Assembly: GCA_002354635.1 (NCBI GenBank)
Contig: DELZ01000001.1
Coordinates: forward strand, 359,085-423,084
Source: Sphingomonadales bacterium UBA2683
GTDB lineage: Bacteria; Pseudomonadota; Alphaproteobacteria; Sphingomonadales; Sphingomonadaceae
DNA: 64,000 nt
Direction of reading: 5' to 3'
The notes beneath the pieces were generated by a model. That model saw only the letters and a list, made by a program, of their open reading frames with translations. It was not told the DNA's origin and did no database searches. Position numbers and translations under genes: made by a program. This document shows positions 44,279-53,562 of the stretch, piece after piece (positions within the stretch are counted from its first letter, which is position 1; each line of letters begins with the position of its first letter).

Positions 44279-45801
44279 GCGAAGACGGCAAGCGCAGCGT
44301 CTGCCTGATCGAGGCGGGCGGACGGAATAATAATTTTCTCGTCAAGACGCCGGGCATGATGCCGTTTCTGCTGAAAAACGCCAACTGGAAATTCGACACG
44401 GTCCCGCAAAAGGGTCTCAACGGCCGCACCGGTTATCAGCCGCGCGGACGGGGTCTCGGCGGGTCGAGCGCGATAAACGCCATGGTCTATATCCGCGGCA
44501 ACAAATGGGACTATGACAATTGGGCGGCTCTCGGATGCGACGGCTGGTCCTACGACGATGTCCTGCCCTATTTCAAGAAATCGGAAAGCAACGAACGCGG
44601 CGGCGACGCCTATCATGGTGGCGATGGCCCGCTGTCCGTATCCGACCAGAAATGGCCCAATCCGGGTAGCGTTGCCTTTGTCGAAGCGGCGCGCAATCTG
44701 CAGCTGCCGATTGTCGATGATTTCAATGGCGAGAAGCAGGAAGGCATGGGCCTGTACCAGGTCACGCAAAAGGGCGGCGAACGCTGGTCTGCGGCGCGCG
44801 CCTATGTCGAGCCGGCCCGGGATCGGAAAAATCTCACGATCAGGACCAAATCGCTGGTCGAGAAGCTGATCGTCAAGGACGGCCGGGTCACCGGCGTGCA
44901 GATCAAGCGCGGCTTCGGGCGCGAGACGATCAGCGCGCGCGGCGCGGTCGTGCTGTCCGCCGGCGCGTTCGGGTCACCGCATATCCTGCAGCTTTCGGGA
45001 ATCGGACCCGCCGCGCATCTGAAGGACAAGGGCGTCGATGTGGTTTGCGACAAGCCGGAAGTCGGTGCGAATCTGAAGGATCATATCGATTTTGTTTCCG
45101 GCTATCAGACCGAGTCCAAGGAACTGATCGGCGATTCGCTGCAAGGCACGGTGCGCATGGCCAAGGCGATCCTCGAGCACCGTTTTAAGCGCACCGGGAT
45201 CATGACCACGCCTTATGCCGAGGCTGGCGGATTCTGGAGCAGCGGTCCGGACGTCCCGGCGCCCGATATCCAATATCATTTCGTGCCGGCGATGCTCGAA
45301 GATCACGGGCGCGAGGCAGTCAAGGGCCATGGCTTCAGCTGCCACGCCTGCGTGCTGCGGCCGCACAGCAAGGGCAGTGTCCGGTTGCACGACGGCGATG
45401 CGCAATCGGCGCCCGCGATCGACCCGAATTTCCTCGATGACGACCGCGACATTGCCACTTTGCGCAAGGGCGTCCGGCATATGAAACGGATATTGGAAAC
45501 GCCGCCGCTGACCGAATATTCGCCGACCGACCGCCATCCGATCAATATCGACGATGATGCCGAGCTGGATGCGCTGATCCGCAGCAGGGCCGATACCGTC
45601 TATCACCCGGTCGGCACCTGCCGGATGGGTGCCGACGATGCGGCAGTGGTCGATTCGCGGCTGAAATTCCGGGGGCTGGAAGGTCTCTATATCGCCGACG
45701 CCTCGATCATGCCGGAAATCATCAGCGGCAATACCAACGCGCCGAGCATCATGATTGGCGAACGGGCGGCGGAATTTATCGAGGCCGATCTGGCGGGCTG
45801 A
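44212..45801 (+). CDS. GMC family FAD-dependent oxidoreductase (choline dehydrogenase-like)
   Basis: 529 residues. The FAD motif IIVIGGGSAGSAVAGRLS is followed by YQPRGRGLGGSSAINAMVYI. The signature VVLSAGAFGSPHILQLSGIG is present. The catalytic His region is VYHPVGTCRMG and a C-terminal Asn lies in GNTNAPSIMIGER. The substrate is an alcohol, unknown. It begins inside the end of the PAP2 gene; ATG 44212 is chosen because it begins the FAD motif directly, though ATG 44194 is possible. Confidence 0.93.
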   Translation: MAEFDIIVIGGGSAGSAVAGRLSEDGKRSVCLIEAGGRNNNFLVKTPGMMPFLLKNANWKFDTVPQKGLNGRTGYQPRGRGLGGSSAINAMVYIRGNKWDYDNWAALGCDGWSYDDVLPYFKKSESNERGGDAYHGGDGPLSVSDQKWPNPGSVAFVEAARNLQLPIVDDFNGEKQEGMGLYQVTQKGGERWSAARAYVEPARDRKNLTIRTKSLVEKLIVKDGRVTGVQIKRGFGRETISARGAVVLSAGAFGSPHILQLSGIGPAAHLKDKGVDVVCDKPEVGANLKDHIDFVSGYQTESKELIGDSLQGTVRMAKAILEHRFKRTGIMTTPYAEAGGFWSSGPDVPAPDIQYHFVPAMLEDHGREAVKGHGFSCHACVLRPHSKGSVRLHDGDAQSAPAIDPNFLDDDRDIATLRKGVRHMKRILETPPLTEYSPTDRHPINIDDDAELDALIRSRADTVYHPVGTCRMGADDAAVVDSRLKFRGLEGLYIADASIMPEIISGNTNAPSIMIGERAAEFIEADLAG

Positions 45802-45827
45802 ACGGCCCCTGCCCCCGATCGCAAGGC

Positions 45828-47402
45828 CTAGAGGCGTGCGAGAAGGATCGAAGTCAGGATGATCGCAAGGGTAAGCAGGGTCAGCCCTGCCGTCACAAGG
45901 ACGATATAGGGCGGAGAGACCTTGTCGGTTTGCACGGCAAAAGCGCGGCCGGCGAGCGGCATTTTTCGCGACAGAAGCGACAGAGCGAGGGCGACCGCAA
46001 CGGTCACGACCAGTCCGATCAGGTTCCACCACATCCAGAACAGTCCGGGCTGAAATTGCCAGAAATAGAGATTGAGAACCAGGCCGGCCAGAAAACCGAT
46101 ATTGGTACTCAAGACGGTCCGGCGCTGCCACAATATGGCGATCAGGAAGACCCCCAGAACGGGACCGTAGAGAGCCGAGCCGACCTTGTTGATCGCCTCG
46201 ATGACCGTCGCCGATATGTCGCCGGAATAGAGCGAAAAGAACAATATCAGCCCGCCCCACAGCAGCGCCAGCAGGCGCGCCAGAATGAGTTCCCGTTTTT
46301 CGTCCCGGGCGTGGATGCCGAAGCTCTTCAGATCCTCTATCGTCACTGCCGACAGCGAATTGACTGCGGAACTGAGCGTCGACATCGCCGCCGACATGAT
46401 CGCCACCAGCAGCAGGCCGATCACGCCATTGGGCAGATATTCGATGATGAAAAACGGCATCAGATAGTCCGGACTGTCCTCCGGTATGAGCGCCATGAAG
46501 GCGCCGTTGCCCGTCGCGATTACCCCGATTGCCAATCCGGTGATGCAATAGAGGAGCGTGACCGGAAAGCGCAGCAGGGCGTTGGCCATGAGCAGTTTGC
46601 GGATGTCGCCGAGGCTTTTTGCCGAGAGCGACCGTTGCGCCTGGGTCTGGTCGCAGGCGTAATAGGAAACATAGAGCACAAATCCGCCGAACATCATCGG
46701 CAACAGGGCGAACTCGTCGGTGACCAGCCCGGCATAGCTCCACTCGACCACCTGCAGGCGCGCCGGATCGATGCTCGACCAGAATATCTCCCATCCGCCG
46801 ATAATCGATAGCGCGGAGACCAGGCAGACCAGCAAGCCGACAACGATCAGAACCATCTGGATCGCATCGGCGTAGACCACCGCGCGGATGCCGCCGAGGA
46901 AGGAATAGAGGATGGTGATCAGGCTGATCGCGAGAATCGACTGCAGGAACGGCACCCCGAGCACCGCCTCGATGATCAGGCCGGTCGCGTAGACCATGAT
47001 GCCGGTGCCGAAAGCGCGGACAATCTGGAACGACAGGCTGATAAAGAAGCGGGTCGAACGGCCGATCCGCTGTTCGAGAAAATCGAAGATGCTGATCACG
47101 CCGGAGCGATAGAGCGGCGGCATGATCACGAACATCACCAGCAACATGGCCAGCGGCACGGCAAATTCGAAGGTCAGCCACTTCAGGCCGCCGCCCTCCC
47201 GCAATCCGACAAATGCGGGCGCCGAGATGAAGCTGATCGCCGAGAGCTGGGTCGCCATGGTGGACAGGGCCAGGGGAAACCAGCTGATCGCCTTGTTGCC
47301 CAGAAAATAGTCGCCTTCATCGCTTTGCTTGCTGAGAAGCAGACCGAAGACCAGCATCGCGGCGAGATAGGCGATGATTACAAGATAGTCGAAGCCGTTC
47401 AT
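45828..47402 (-). CDS. Sodium:solute symporter family protein
   Basis: 524 residues with about thirteen membrane helices and the SSS layout: FLGNKAISWFPLALS, ATQLSAISFISAPAFVGL, GIRAVVYADAIQMVLIVVG, and MSAAMSTLSSAVNSLSAVTI. The solute is unknown; the SSS family carries sugars, amino acids or carboxylates with Na+. Converges with the GMC gene across 26 bases. Transcribed alone. Confidence 0.92.
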   Translation of the reverse strand: MNGFDYLVIIAYLAAMLVFGLLLSKQSDEGDYFLGNKAISWFPLALSTMATQLSAISFISAPAFVGLREGGGLKWLTFEFAVPLAMLLVMFVIMPPLYRSGVISIFDFLEQRIGRSTRFFISLSFQIVRAFGTGIMVYATGLIIEAVLGVPFLQSILAISLITILYSFLGGIRAVVYADAIQMVLIVVGLLVCLVSALSIIGGWEIFWSSIDPARLQVVEWSYAGLVTDEFALLPMMFGGFVLYVSYYACDQTQAQRSLSAKSLGDIRKLLMANALLRFPVTLLYCITGLAIGVIATGNGAFMALIPEDSPDYLMPFFIIEYLPNGVIGLLLVAIMSAAMSTLSSAVNSLSAVTIEDLKSFGIHARDEKRELILARLLALLWGGLILFFSLYSGDISATVIEAINKVGSALYGPVLGVFLIAILWQRRTVLSTNIGFLAGLVLNLYFWQFQPGLFWMWWNLIGLVVTVAVALALSLLSRKMPLAGRAFAVQTDKVSPPYIVLVTAGLTLLTLAIILTSILLARL

Positions 47403-47436
47403 GCGCGGGAATATTGTCCTATTTGATTTTTTCCTG

Positions 47437-47471
47437 AAAAAAAAGGCCGGGATGCTTTCACATCACCGGCC
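47437..47471 (-). terminator. Rho-independent terminator of glnK-amtB
   Basis: On the minus strand GGCCGG with GATG pairs with CATC-CCGGCC around a short loop, followed directly by eight T. It lies 83 bases after the amtB stop. A second stem, GGCGCCG/CGGCGCC, at about 47505-47540 sits between it and the gene. Confidence 0.85.
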
Positions 47472-47553
47472 GTAAAGTTGTTTGTTCGCAGGAGGAACAA
47501 TGTGAGGCGCCGACCGGATTTGGGAGGAGAAGGCCGGCGCCAAACTCTAGAAA

Positions 47554-48876
47554 TCAGTAGTTATAGGCACGCTCTCCGTGTTCGCCGAGATCGAGGCCTT
47601 CGCGCTCGACTTCTTCGGTGACACGCAGGCCGGTGACCAGCTTGGCGATAAACATCGCGATCGCGGTACCGATGCCAGCCCAACCGATGGTAACCAGGAC
47701 ACCGATGATCTGGGTGATAACCTGTGCACCCATCGCGGTGGAGCCGTCGCCGGGTCCGCCGAACATCGGCTGGTAGACAATACCGGTACCGATCGCACCG
47801 ACCATGCCGCCGACACCGTGGATGCCGAAGGCGTCCAGCGAGTCATCATAGCCAAGCCGTGGTTTCAGGAACGAGACCGAATAGTAGCAGATCAGCGATG
47901 CGACCGCGCCGAGCACGATGGCGCCGAACGGCCCGCTGTTGCCGGCTGCAGGCGTTACCGCAACCAGGCCGGCGATCACACCCGAGCAGAAGCCCAGAGC
48001 CGAACCCTTGTGGCCGCTGAGCTTTTCAGCGAGCATCCAGAACAGGGCACCCGAAGCGGTGGCAACAAAGGTGTTGATCATCGCAAGGCCAGCCGTGCCG
48101 TCTGCTTCCAGTTCGGAACCGGCGTTGAAGCCGAACCAGCCAACCCAGAGCAAGCCGGTGCCGATCATGGTCAGCGTCAGGCTGTGCGGAGGCATTGGCT
48201 CTTTCGGATAGCCGGTGCGCTTGCCGAGGATGAGAGCGGCAACCAGCGCCGATACACCGGCATTGATATGCACAACCGTACCACCGGCAAAGTCGAGAGC
48301 ACCCATTTCAAACAGCAGTCCGCCGCCGGCCCAGACCATATGCGCGATCGGGAAATAGACGATCGTCAGCCAGATAGCGCCGAACACCATGACCGCGGAG
48401 AATTTCATCCGCTCGACAACCGACCCGAGCACAAGCGCCAGGGTGATGGCCGCGAAGGTCATCTGGAAGGAAATAAACACATATTCCGAGATCACTTCGT
48501 CGGAGAATGTCGCCGCCGTGCTCGAACTGTCCACGCCAGCCAGGAAGAACTTGCCCCAGCTGATGAAGGAATTGCCTTCGGGACCGAAGGCCAGACCGTA
48601 GCCGTACATGACCCAGATCAGCATCGCGAGACAGGCCGCGGCGCCGATTTGTGTCATCGTCGACAGCATGTTCTTGGTCCGGGTCAGACCGCCGTAAAAC
48701 AGGGCAAGACCGGGAAGGATCATCAGCAAGACCAAAATGGTTGCCGTCATCATCCAGGCGTTATTGCCCGGATTGGCGACGGCCGGGGCCGCCTCGACGG
48801 CCTCTTGCGCAAAGGCTGGGACGGACATGCTGGCGAGCGCCGCCATCCCCGTCACTTTTGTCAAAATTTTTCTCAT
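47554..48876 (-). CDS. amtB: Ammonium transporter
   Basis: 440 residues. A signal peptide (MRKILTKVTGMAALASMSVPAFA) precedes eleven membrane helices. Conserved elements of the ammonia channel are LDFAGGTVVHINAGVSALVA (first pore His and Asp) and FGIHGVGGMVGAIGTG (second pore His). ATG at 48876 gives the usual N-terminus. Downstream of glnK by 19 bases, so GlnK can dock on it under nitrogen sufficiency. Ends at a strong terminator. Confidence 0.96.
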   Translation of the reverse strand: MRKILTKVTGMAALASMSVPAFAQEAVEAAPAVANPGNNAWMMTATILVLLMILPGLALFYGGLTRTKNMLSTMTQIGAAACLAMLIWVMYGYGLAFGPEGNSFISWGKFFLAGVDSSSTAATFSDEVISEYVFISFQMTFAAITLALVLGSVVERMKFSAVMVFGAIWLTIVYFPIAHMVWAGGGLLFEMGALDFAGGTVVHINAGVSALVAALILGKRTGYPKEPMPPHSLTLTMIGTGLLWVGWFGFNAGSELEADGTAGLAMINTFVATASGALFWMLAEKLSGHKGSALGFCSGVIAGLVAVTPAAGNSGPFGAIVLGAVASLICYYSVSFLKPRLGYDDSLDAFGIHGVGGMVGAIGTGIVYQPMFGGPGDGSTAMGAQVITQIIGVLVTIGWAGIGTAIAMFIAKLVTGLRVTEEVEREGLDLGEHGERAYNY

Positions 48877-48895
48877 GAGTATCTGCTTCCCCGAA

Positions 48896-49234
48896 TTATA
48901 TTGCTGTATCGCCGGTTTCACCGGTGCGGATGCGGACGGCGTCTTCGAGACCGAGCGTGAATATCTTGCCGTCGCCGATCGATTCCGTGCCCGCCGCGGT
49001 CTGAATTGCCTCGACCGCCTGCGCAGCGACATCGCTGCTGCACGCCACCTCGATTTTCAGTTTCGGCACCATGTTGGTGGTATATTCCGCGCCGCGATAG
49101 ACTTCCGTCTGGCCCTTTTGCCGACCGAAGCCTTTGACTTCGGTTACGGTCATGCCGGTTACCCCGACACCGGTCAGCGCTTCACGAACATCGTCAAGCT
49201 TGAACGGTTTGATTATGGCTATGATAAATTTCAT
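48896..49234 (-). CDS. glnK: Nitrogen regulatory protein P-II (GlnK type)
   Basis: 112-residue P-II protein, standard length. Tyr51 in RGAEYTTNMVPK is the site of uridylylation in the T-loop. The B- and C-loop motifs (TAAGTESIGDGKIFTLGLED, RIRTGETGDTAI) are intact. ATG 49234 follows a purine-rich stretch. Preceded by a consensus sigma-54 promoter and an upstream palindrome, so nitrogen-limitation control is expected. It pairs with amtB. Confidence 0.97.
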   Translation of the reverse strand: MKFIIAIIKPFKLDDVREALTGVGVTGMTVTEVKGFGRQKGQTEVYRGAEYTTNMVPKLKIEVACSSDVAAQAVEAIQTAAGTESIGDGKIFTLGLEDAVRIRTGETGDTAI

Positions 49235-49267
49235 TACGCCCCCTATAGTTGTTGCCAAGGGACGCCT

Positions 49268-49284
49268 CGCAAGGCTCGTGCCAG
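49268..49284 (-). promoter_or_regulatory. Sigma-54 promoter of glnK-amtB
   Basis: On the minus strand CTGGCACG, AGCC, then TTGCG matches the sigma-54 consensus YTGGCACG-N4-TTGCW with only the last base off. The box ends 33 bases upstream of the glnK start codon. Confidence 0.85.
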
Positions 49285-49347
49285 AATCGGAATGCGCTGG
49301 ATTCAAAGGATTTTGATGAAATCGGCGCGCTTAAGAAAGAGTAAATT

Positions 49348-49373
49348 TTGTGCATCGCAGCACAAATGCACAA
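49348..49373. promoter_or_regulatory. Candidate NtrC-type enhancer palindrome upstream of glnK
   Basis: TTGTGCAT at 49348-49355 and ATGCACAA at 49366-49373 are perfect inverted arms. The palindrome lies 64-90 bases upstream of the -24 box, the usual distance for a sigma-54 activator. It resembles the TGCAC-rich NtrC site. It overlaps the 3' flank of the patatin gene. Confidence 0.6.
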
Positions 49374-49389
49374 TAATTAGGCATCACAA

Positions 49390-50220
49390 TTAGGCAGCCT
49401 GCTCTGCCAGCCGGGCCAATATTTGCGGGATGACCTTTTCGGTTTCGCGGCGGCCGATATCGATCAGTTCCTCGGCGCGGGTGAAATTCTGGATATCGAT
49501 ATGGCCGACCGGTGGCGACATCGCGAAATCGGGTGGATCCAGCGCCAGCGAATAACGGCCGAGATTGCGCAGCGACAGGCCGATCGAGGCCTTGACGATC
49601 GCCAGGCTGTTGGGCTCGCGGTTGCCGTTTTCGGCGATTCCCGCGGCGACCGAGCGGTTGAGAAAATCGTCCTGCAGGTTCACCGACAGGCACAAGGCCT
49701 CGGGGGCCAGTTCCCGCACCGGCGACACCGGCACCGGCAAGGCGGTGCCGCCATCGACGAGCAGGCGCCCTTCGTGCTGTACCGGCTTGAAAATGCCCGG
49801 CAGCGACATCGAGGCGCGGATCGCGGGCACCAGATTGCCCGACTTCATCACGATCGTGTCACCGGTGCGCAGGTCGGCCGCCACCGCCGCGATCGGAAAG
49901 GGCAGATCCTCGAACCGAAGATGGCCGAATTCGGTCTCCAGCTCCTTTTCGATATTGCGCGCGCCCATCACCGCGCCGCGCTTGAAATGCGGGTCCATGA
50001 ACCGCAGCATGTTGCGGAAATTGATGTTGCGGGCCATGTCTTCCAGATAGTCGAGCTTGCCGACCGCGTAGCTGGCACCGGTGATCGCGCCGATCGAGGT
50101 GCCGGCAATGGCGGCGATTTCCAGCGGGGATTCGTCGATCGCCCTGAGCACGCCGATATGGGTCCAGCCGAGACCGGCCCCGCCGCCCAGCGCAAGGGAG
50201 ATTTTGCCGGCACCGCTCAC
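49390..50220 (-). CDS. Patatin-like phospholipase family protein
   Basis: 276 residues starting at GTG 50220, which overlaps the DUF2007 stop (GTGA). Patatin motifs are LALGGGAGLGWTHIGVL (oxyanion), GTSIGAITGA (nucleophilic Ser) and VDGGTALPVPV (catalytic Asp). A longer open frame to 50517 overlaps the neighbouring gene and is spurious. Lipid acyl hydrolase activity is expected. It is the last gene of a seven-gene minus-strand operon. Confidence 0.85.
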   Translation of the reverse strand: MSGAGKISLALGGGAGLGWTHIGVLRAIDESPLEIAAIAGTSIGAITGASYAVGKLDYLEDMARNINFRNMLRFMDPHFKRGAVMGARNIEKELETEFGHLRFEDLPFPIAAVAADLRTGDTIVMKSGNLVPAIRASMSLPGIFKPVQHEGRLLVDGGTALPVPVSPVRELAPEALCLSVNLQDDFLNRSVAAGIAENGNREPNSLAIVKASIGLSLRNLGRYSLALDPPDFAMSPPVGHIDIQNFTRAEELIDIGRRETEKVIPQILARLAEQAA

Positions 50221-50429
50221 AGCGAGACATCCTCCGCCAATATGGCTTTCGCCGCGGCCAGATCCTCTGCCAGCACCATCACCCGCGCGGGCAGCGCGAT
50301 GCCGGCGCCTTCGACAATATTCACGCCGCTGTCGAAACAGACCGCGCCAATGCCGGCCGCTTCCAGCCGGCCCCGGATGATTTCCGCTTCCACGCCGTGC
50401 ATGTGCCGCGACAGCTCGACCAGACTCAT
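50217..50429 (-). CDS. DUF2007 small protein
   Basis: 70 residues. The sequence MSLVELSRHMHGVEAEIIRG, LEAAGIGAVCFDSG and VMVLAEDLAAAKAILAE is the typical DUF2007 ferredoxin-like fold. It may modulate a partner by binding. It overlaps the patatin gene and lies six bases after the PPOX gene. Confidence 0.8.
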   Translation of the reverse strand: MSLVELSRHMHGVEAEIIRGRLEAAGIGAVCFDSGVNIVEGAGIALPARVMVLAEDLAAAKAILAEDVSL

Positions 50430-50435
50430 CGCCGT

Positions 50436-50990
50436 CTATCCACCAAAATAGCGGTCCGTCGCGCGGGTCGGCAGACCGTCGATGCTTTTCACCCGCCCGG
50501 CGGTCTTCTCCATCCATTTTTCGGGATCGGCCTGGCGGTGATATTTGACCAAAGTCTCGCGTTCGGCTTTCATGTCCATCTGCGGCACGCCCCAGCCGCA
50601 GCTGGTCTGGATATTGTCGACCTTGATATCGAAAATCTGGCGGGTGCCGGGGAGAATGTCGAAATGCGCGGCCAGGTCTTCCCAGCCGGCGTCCTGCGGC
50701 AGCACCGGCCGACCGGTGCCGTAGAGCCGCATGATCAGCGCCGGGTTGGCGAAATTGTTGAACATGATGGTGATGCGGCCGTCGGCGACGAGATGGGCAT
50801 GGGTCTCGTTGCCGGACCCGCCGAGATCGAGATAGGCGACCCGGTCCGGGCCGAGCACCCGGAAGGCATCATAGCCCTTGGGCGACAGATTGATCCGGCC
50901 GTCCGCCGCTGCAGTGGCAACAAAGAACATCGGCTGCTTGGCGATGAAGGCGACATGATCGTCGTTCAGCGCATCAAAAAATTCCGCCAT
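50436..50990 (-). CDS. Pyridoxamine 5'-phosphate oxidase family (FMN-binding) protein
   Basis: 184 residues with the split-barrel pattern of PPOX proteins: HVAFIAKQPMFFVATAAADG, RINLSPKGYDAFRVL, RITIMFNNFANPALIMRLYG. Binding FMN or F420-like ligands is typical, but the reaction is not predictable. The C-terminal Trp/Gln-containing part (SCGWGVPQMDM) suggests the branch of cytosolic flavin reductase-like proteins. Located between the CPBP and DUF2007 genes with gaps of 13 and 6 bases. Confidence 0.85.
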   Translation of the reverse strand: MAEFFDALNDDHVAFIAKQPMFFVATAAADGRINLSPKGYDAFRVLGPDRVAYLDLGGSGNETHAHLVADGRITIMFNNFANPALIMRLYGTGRPVLPQDAGWEDLAAHFDILPGTRQIFDIKVDNIQTSCGWGVPQMDMKAERETLVKYHRQADPEKWMEKTAGRVKSIDGLPTRATDRYFGG

Positions 50991-51003
50991 TTTTCAACCC
51001 CTT

Positions 51004-51510
51004 TCAGTAAAACGGCCCGCCAAGCAAAAGCTTCCAGGCCAGAACCAGCAGCCAGTGTATCCCTATCACCGGCCACAGGGACTGCGACTGGATCCGGATA
51101 TGCGTCAATACAATGCCGAGGATGAACGTAGCAAACAGAAATGACGGTTGCAGGAAAATTGCTGCCCAGGGCGGTCCGAAGGCCAGCGCCTGCAGCGGAT
51201 GCCAGAGGACGAACAGCGCGATCGACAGCCAGTTGCCGAGACGCTGCGAGTATTTTGCGAACCAGGACAATAGCAGACCGCGGAAGACCAGTTCCTCGAC
51301 CAGGACCGGAATGAAGAAGAGGATCAAGGCGGCGATCAGCGCTGCTTGGAGATCGACGACGGGTTGAAAGCGGAGCCAGCCGCCCAGAAATCCGCAAAGG
51401 GCGACAAGCGCCGCTGCCGGGAGCGCGATGGCCATGGCGGATTGCCAGTGGCGGACATCCGGCCAGACTTGCAGCGCGCGCCATGTCTGTCTTGCTGCCA
51501 TAGCCAGCAT
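51004..51510 (-). CDS. CPBP family intramembrane metalloprotease
   Basis: 168 residues with five or more hydrophobic segments. The CPBP motifs are VEELVFRGLLLSW (EExxxR), ALFVLWHPLQALAF (His) and VIGIHWLLVLAWKL (second His). Such proteins are glutamic/metallo-type membrane proteases of the Rce1 group. Gap to the upstream gene is 5 bases. Confidence 0.85.
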   Translation of the reverse strand: MLAMAARQTWRALQVWPDVRHWQSAMAIALPAAALVALCGFLGGWLRFQPVVDLQAALIAALILFFIPVLVEELVFRGLLLSWFAKYSQRLGNWLSIALFVLWHPLQALAFGPPWAAIFLQPSFLFATFILGIVLTHIRIQSQSLWPVIGIHWLLVLAWKLLLGGPFY

Positions 51511-51515
51511 CGGGC

Positions 51516-52055
51516 CTACCAGCTCGCCCCGTCTTCGATCGCGGCCTGCTCACCGGGACGGAATTGCCGCCCCAGAATCGCGTTGCGATGCGGGAAACGA
51601 CCGAATTTCGCGATGATATCGCGATGCTCGTTGGCGAATTTCTCGTTGCTACCGAGCCTGGTGAACAGGGTAACGGACCGGTTCTGCAGATGCAGATCTT
51701 CGGCGTGCATGAACGGCATGTACAAGAAGGCGCGCTGCGCTTCGGGTAGCTTCTGGTCCAGTTCCCGATCCACCGCCTGTTCGGCAATCTGTTGTGCCAG
51801 ATGGTCGGTGGAAAAGGCGTCGGCGCTATCGCGGAACATGTTGCGGGGCATCTGGTCGAACAGGATCACCGCCGCCAGAGCAGTTTCGGGCGACCGGAGA
51901 AAGGCATCGGCGGTTTTCGATTTCTGCTCTTTCCAGAGGTCGAGGAAACGGGATTCGCACAGATCGTCCACGGCATCGCTTTTGCTCCACCAGTCTTTTG
52001 AATCAAGTTCCTCAAACCAGAAGGTCAACAGCGCGTCGGGCCAGTCCAACGACAT
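51516..52055 (-). CDS. DUF924 family protein
   Basis: 179 residues from ATG 52055 (MSLDWPDALLTFWFEELDSK). Hallmarks of DUF924 are visible: FWFEELDSKDWWSKSDAVDD, ILFDQMPRNMFRDSADAF and FLYMPFMHAEDLHLQ. The fold is helical, TPR-like. The function is not established. A longer frame upstream is not coding. Confidence 0.88.
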   Translation of the reverse strand: MSLDWPDALLTFWFEELDSKDWWSKSDAVDDLCESRFLDLWKEQKSKTADAFLRSPETALAAVILFDQMPRNMFRDSADAFSTDHLAQQIAEQAVDRELDQKLPEAQRAFLYMPFMHAEDLHLQNRSVTLFTRLGSNEKFANEHRDIIAKFGRFPHRNAILGRQFRPGEQAAIEDGASW

Positions 52056-52086
52056 ATCGCTCACCCTGTCATGCCAAACGTCAGCG

Positions 52087-53523
52087 TCAAGCCGTCCCCC
52101 CGACGGTGAGGCCTTCCACCAGCAGGGTCGGCTGGCCGACGCCTGCGGGCACCGACTGTCCGCCCTTGCCGCACATGCCGATACCTTCGTCGAGCGCCAT
52201 GTCGTTGCCGATGCCGGCAACCTTGGTCAGCACGGTCGGACCGTCGCCGATCAGCGTCGCGCCCTTGATCGGGGCACCGAGCTTGCCATTTTCGATTCTA
52301 TAGGCCTCGGTGCAGGAGAAGACGAACTTGCCGGAGACGATATCGACCTGGCCGCCGCCGAAACTTTTTGCATAGATGCCGTTCTTGACCCGGTCCATCA
52401 GCTCCGCCGGATCGTCCTTGCCGCCGCGCATGAAGGTGTTGGTCATCCGCGGCATGGGCGCGTGAGCATAGCTTTCGCGCCGTCCGTTGCCGGTTGCCGG
52501 TACGCCCATCAGCCGCGCGTTCAGCCGGTCCTGCATATAGCATTTCAGGATGCCGTCCTCGATCAGGACATTTTCCTGGGTCGGCGTGCCCTCGTCGTCG
52601 ATGCTGAGCGACCCGCGCCGTTCCTTGATCGAGCCATCATCAACCACGGTAACGCCGGGAGCCGCCACGCGCTGGCCGATCTTGCCGGAAAAGGCGCTGG
52701 TGCCCTTGCGGTTGAAATCACCCTCGAGGCCATGACCGATCGCTTCGTGCAGAATGATGCCGGGCCAGCCGGGACCAAGCAGGACGGTCTGCTCGCCGGC
52801 CGGCGCATCGACGCTTTCCAGATTGACCAGAGCCTGGGCCAGCGCCTCGTCCACGGCGCGGTTCCAGCGCGCCGCTGTGAACAGATCGTCGTAGAGGTAG
52901 CGGCCGCCCATGCCGAAGCTGCCGCTTTCGCGGCGGCCGTTCTGTTCGGCGACGATTGAAACGTTCAGCCGCACCAGCGGGCGGACATCGGTGGCGACAA
53001 AGCCGTCCGGCCGGACGACCTCGACCACGCTCCAGCTGCCGGACAGACCGACAGACACCTGGGCCACGCGGGGATCGCGGGCGCGGGCGGCGGCATCGAT
53101 CTGCTGGCACAGCGCGACCTTTTTCGCGAAGGGAATCGCTTCCAGCGGATTGGCTTCGCCGTAGAGATGCCGGTTGTTGCCGCGCGGCGGCGGGGCTTTT
53201 TCGCCCTTGGCCGGATCGAGCAGTTGCAGGGTCTGGGCCGCGCGCTTGATCGCCGCCTCGCTGATTTCGTTGCTATGCGAGAAACCGGTCATTTCACCGG
53301 AGACACCGCGCAGGCCAAAGCCGCTGTCGGTGCTGTAGTCGGCGGTCTTCAGACGGCCGTCGTCGAAGCCGAAACTCTCCACCGCGCTATATTGCAGATA
53401 CAGTTCGCCGTCGTCGCAAGCCGACAGACTGTCGGCGACCAGCGCCTTGGCGCGGTCCGGGTCAAGGCCGTCGGGACGGTAGAGAAACGAGCGGGGATCA
53501 AGAATATCTATCATCCCATCCAT
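52087..53523 (-). CDS. tldD: Metalloprotease TldD
   Basis: 478 residues, catalytic subunit of the TldD/TldE protease that processes peptides (such as microcin or PQQ-like precursors). The zinc motif HEAIGHGLEGD lies at residues 259-269 (HEXXXH). The N-terminal part (ELYLQYSAVESFGFDDGRLK) and the C-terminal VLTKVAGIGNDMALDEGIG are typical. The partner tldE/pmbA is not in the operon. Start at 53523; ATG 53514 is possible. Confidence 0.95.
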   Translation of the reverse strand: MDGMIDILDPRSFLYRPDGLDPDRAKALVADSLSACDDGELYLQYSAVESFGFDDGRLKTADYSTDSGFGLRGVSGEMTGFSHSNEISEAAIKRAAQTLQLLDPAKGEKAPPPRGNNRHLYGEANPLEAIPFAKKVALCQQIDAAARARDPRVAQVSVGLSGSWSVVEVVRPDGFVATDVRPLVRLNVSIVAEQNGRRESGSFGMGGRYLYDDLFTAARWNRAVDEALAQALVNLESVDAPAGEQTVLLGPGWPGIILHEAIGHGLEGDFNRKGTSAFSGKIGQRVAAPGVTVVDDGSIKERRGSLSIDDEGTPTQENVLIEDGILKCYMQDRLNARLMGVPATGNGRRESYAHAPMPRMTNTFMRGGKDDPAELMDRVKNGIYAKSFGGGQVDIVSGKFVFSCTEAYRIENGKLGAPIKGATLIGDGPTVLTKVAGIGNDMALDEGIGMCGKGGQSVPAGVGQPTLLVEGLTVGGTA

Positions 53524-53562
53524 ATAGAAATGAATCGGGGGCCTTGCACCCCCTATGTCGGA

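Noticed and set aside
50221..50517. N-terminal extension of the patatin frame
   Set aside because: It overlaps the DUF2007 gene completely and is Arg/Gly-rich nonsense; GTG at 50220 with GTGA overlap is a better start.
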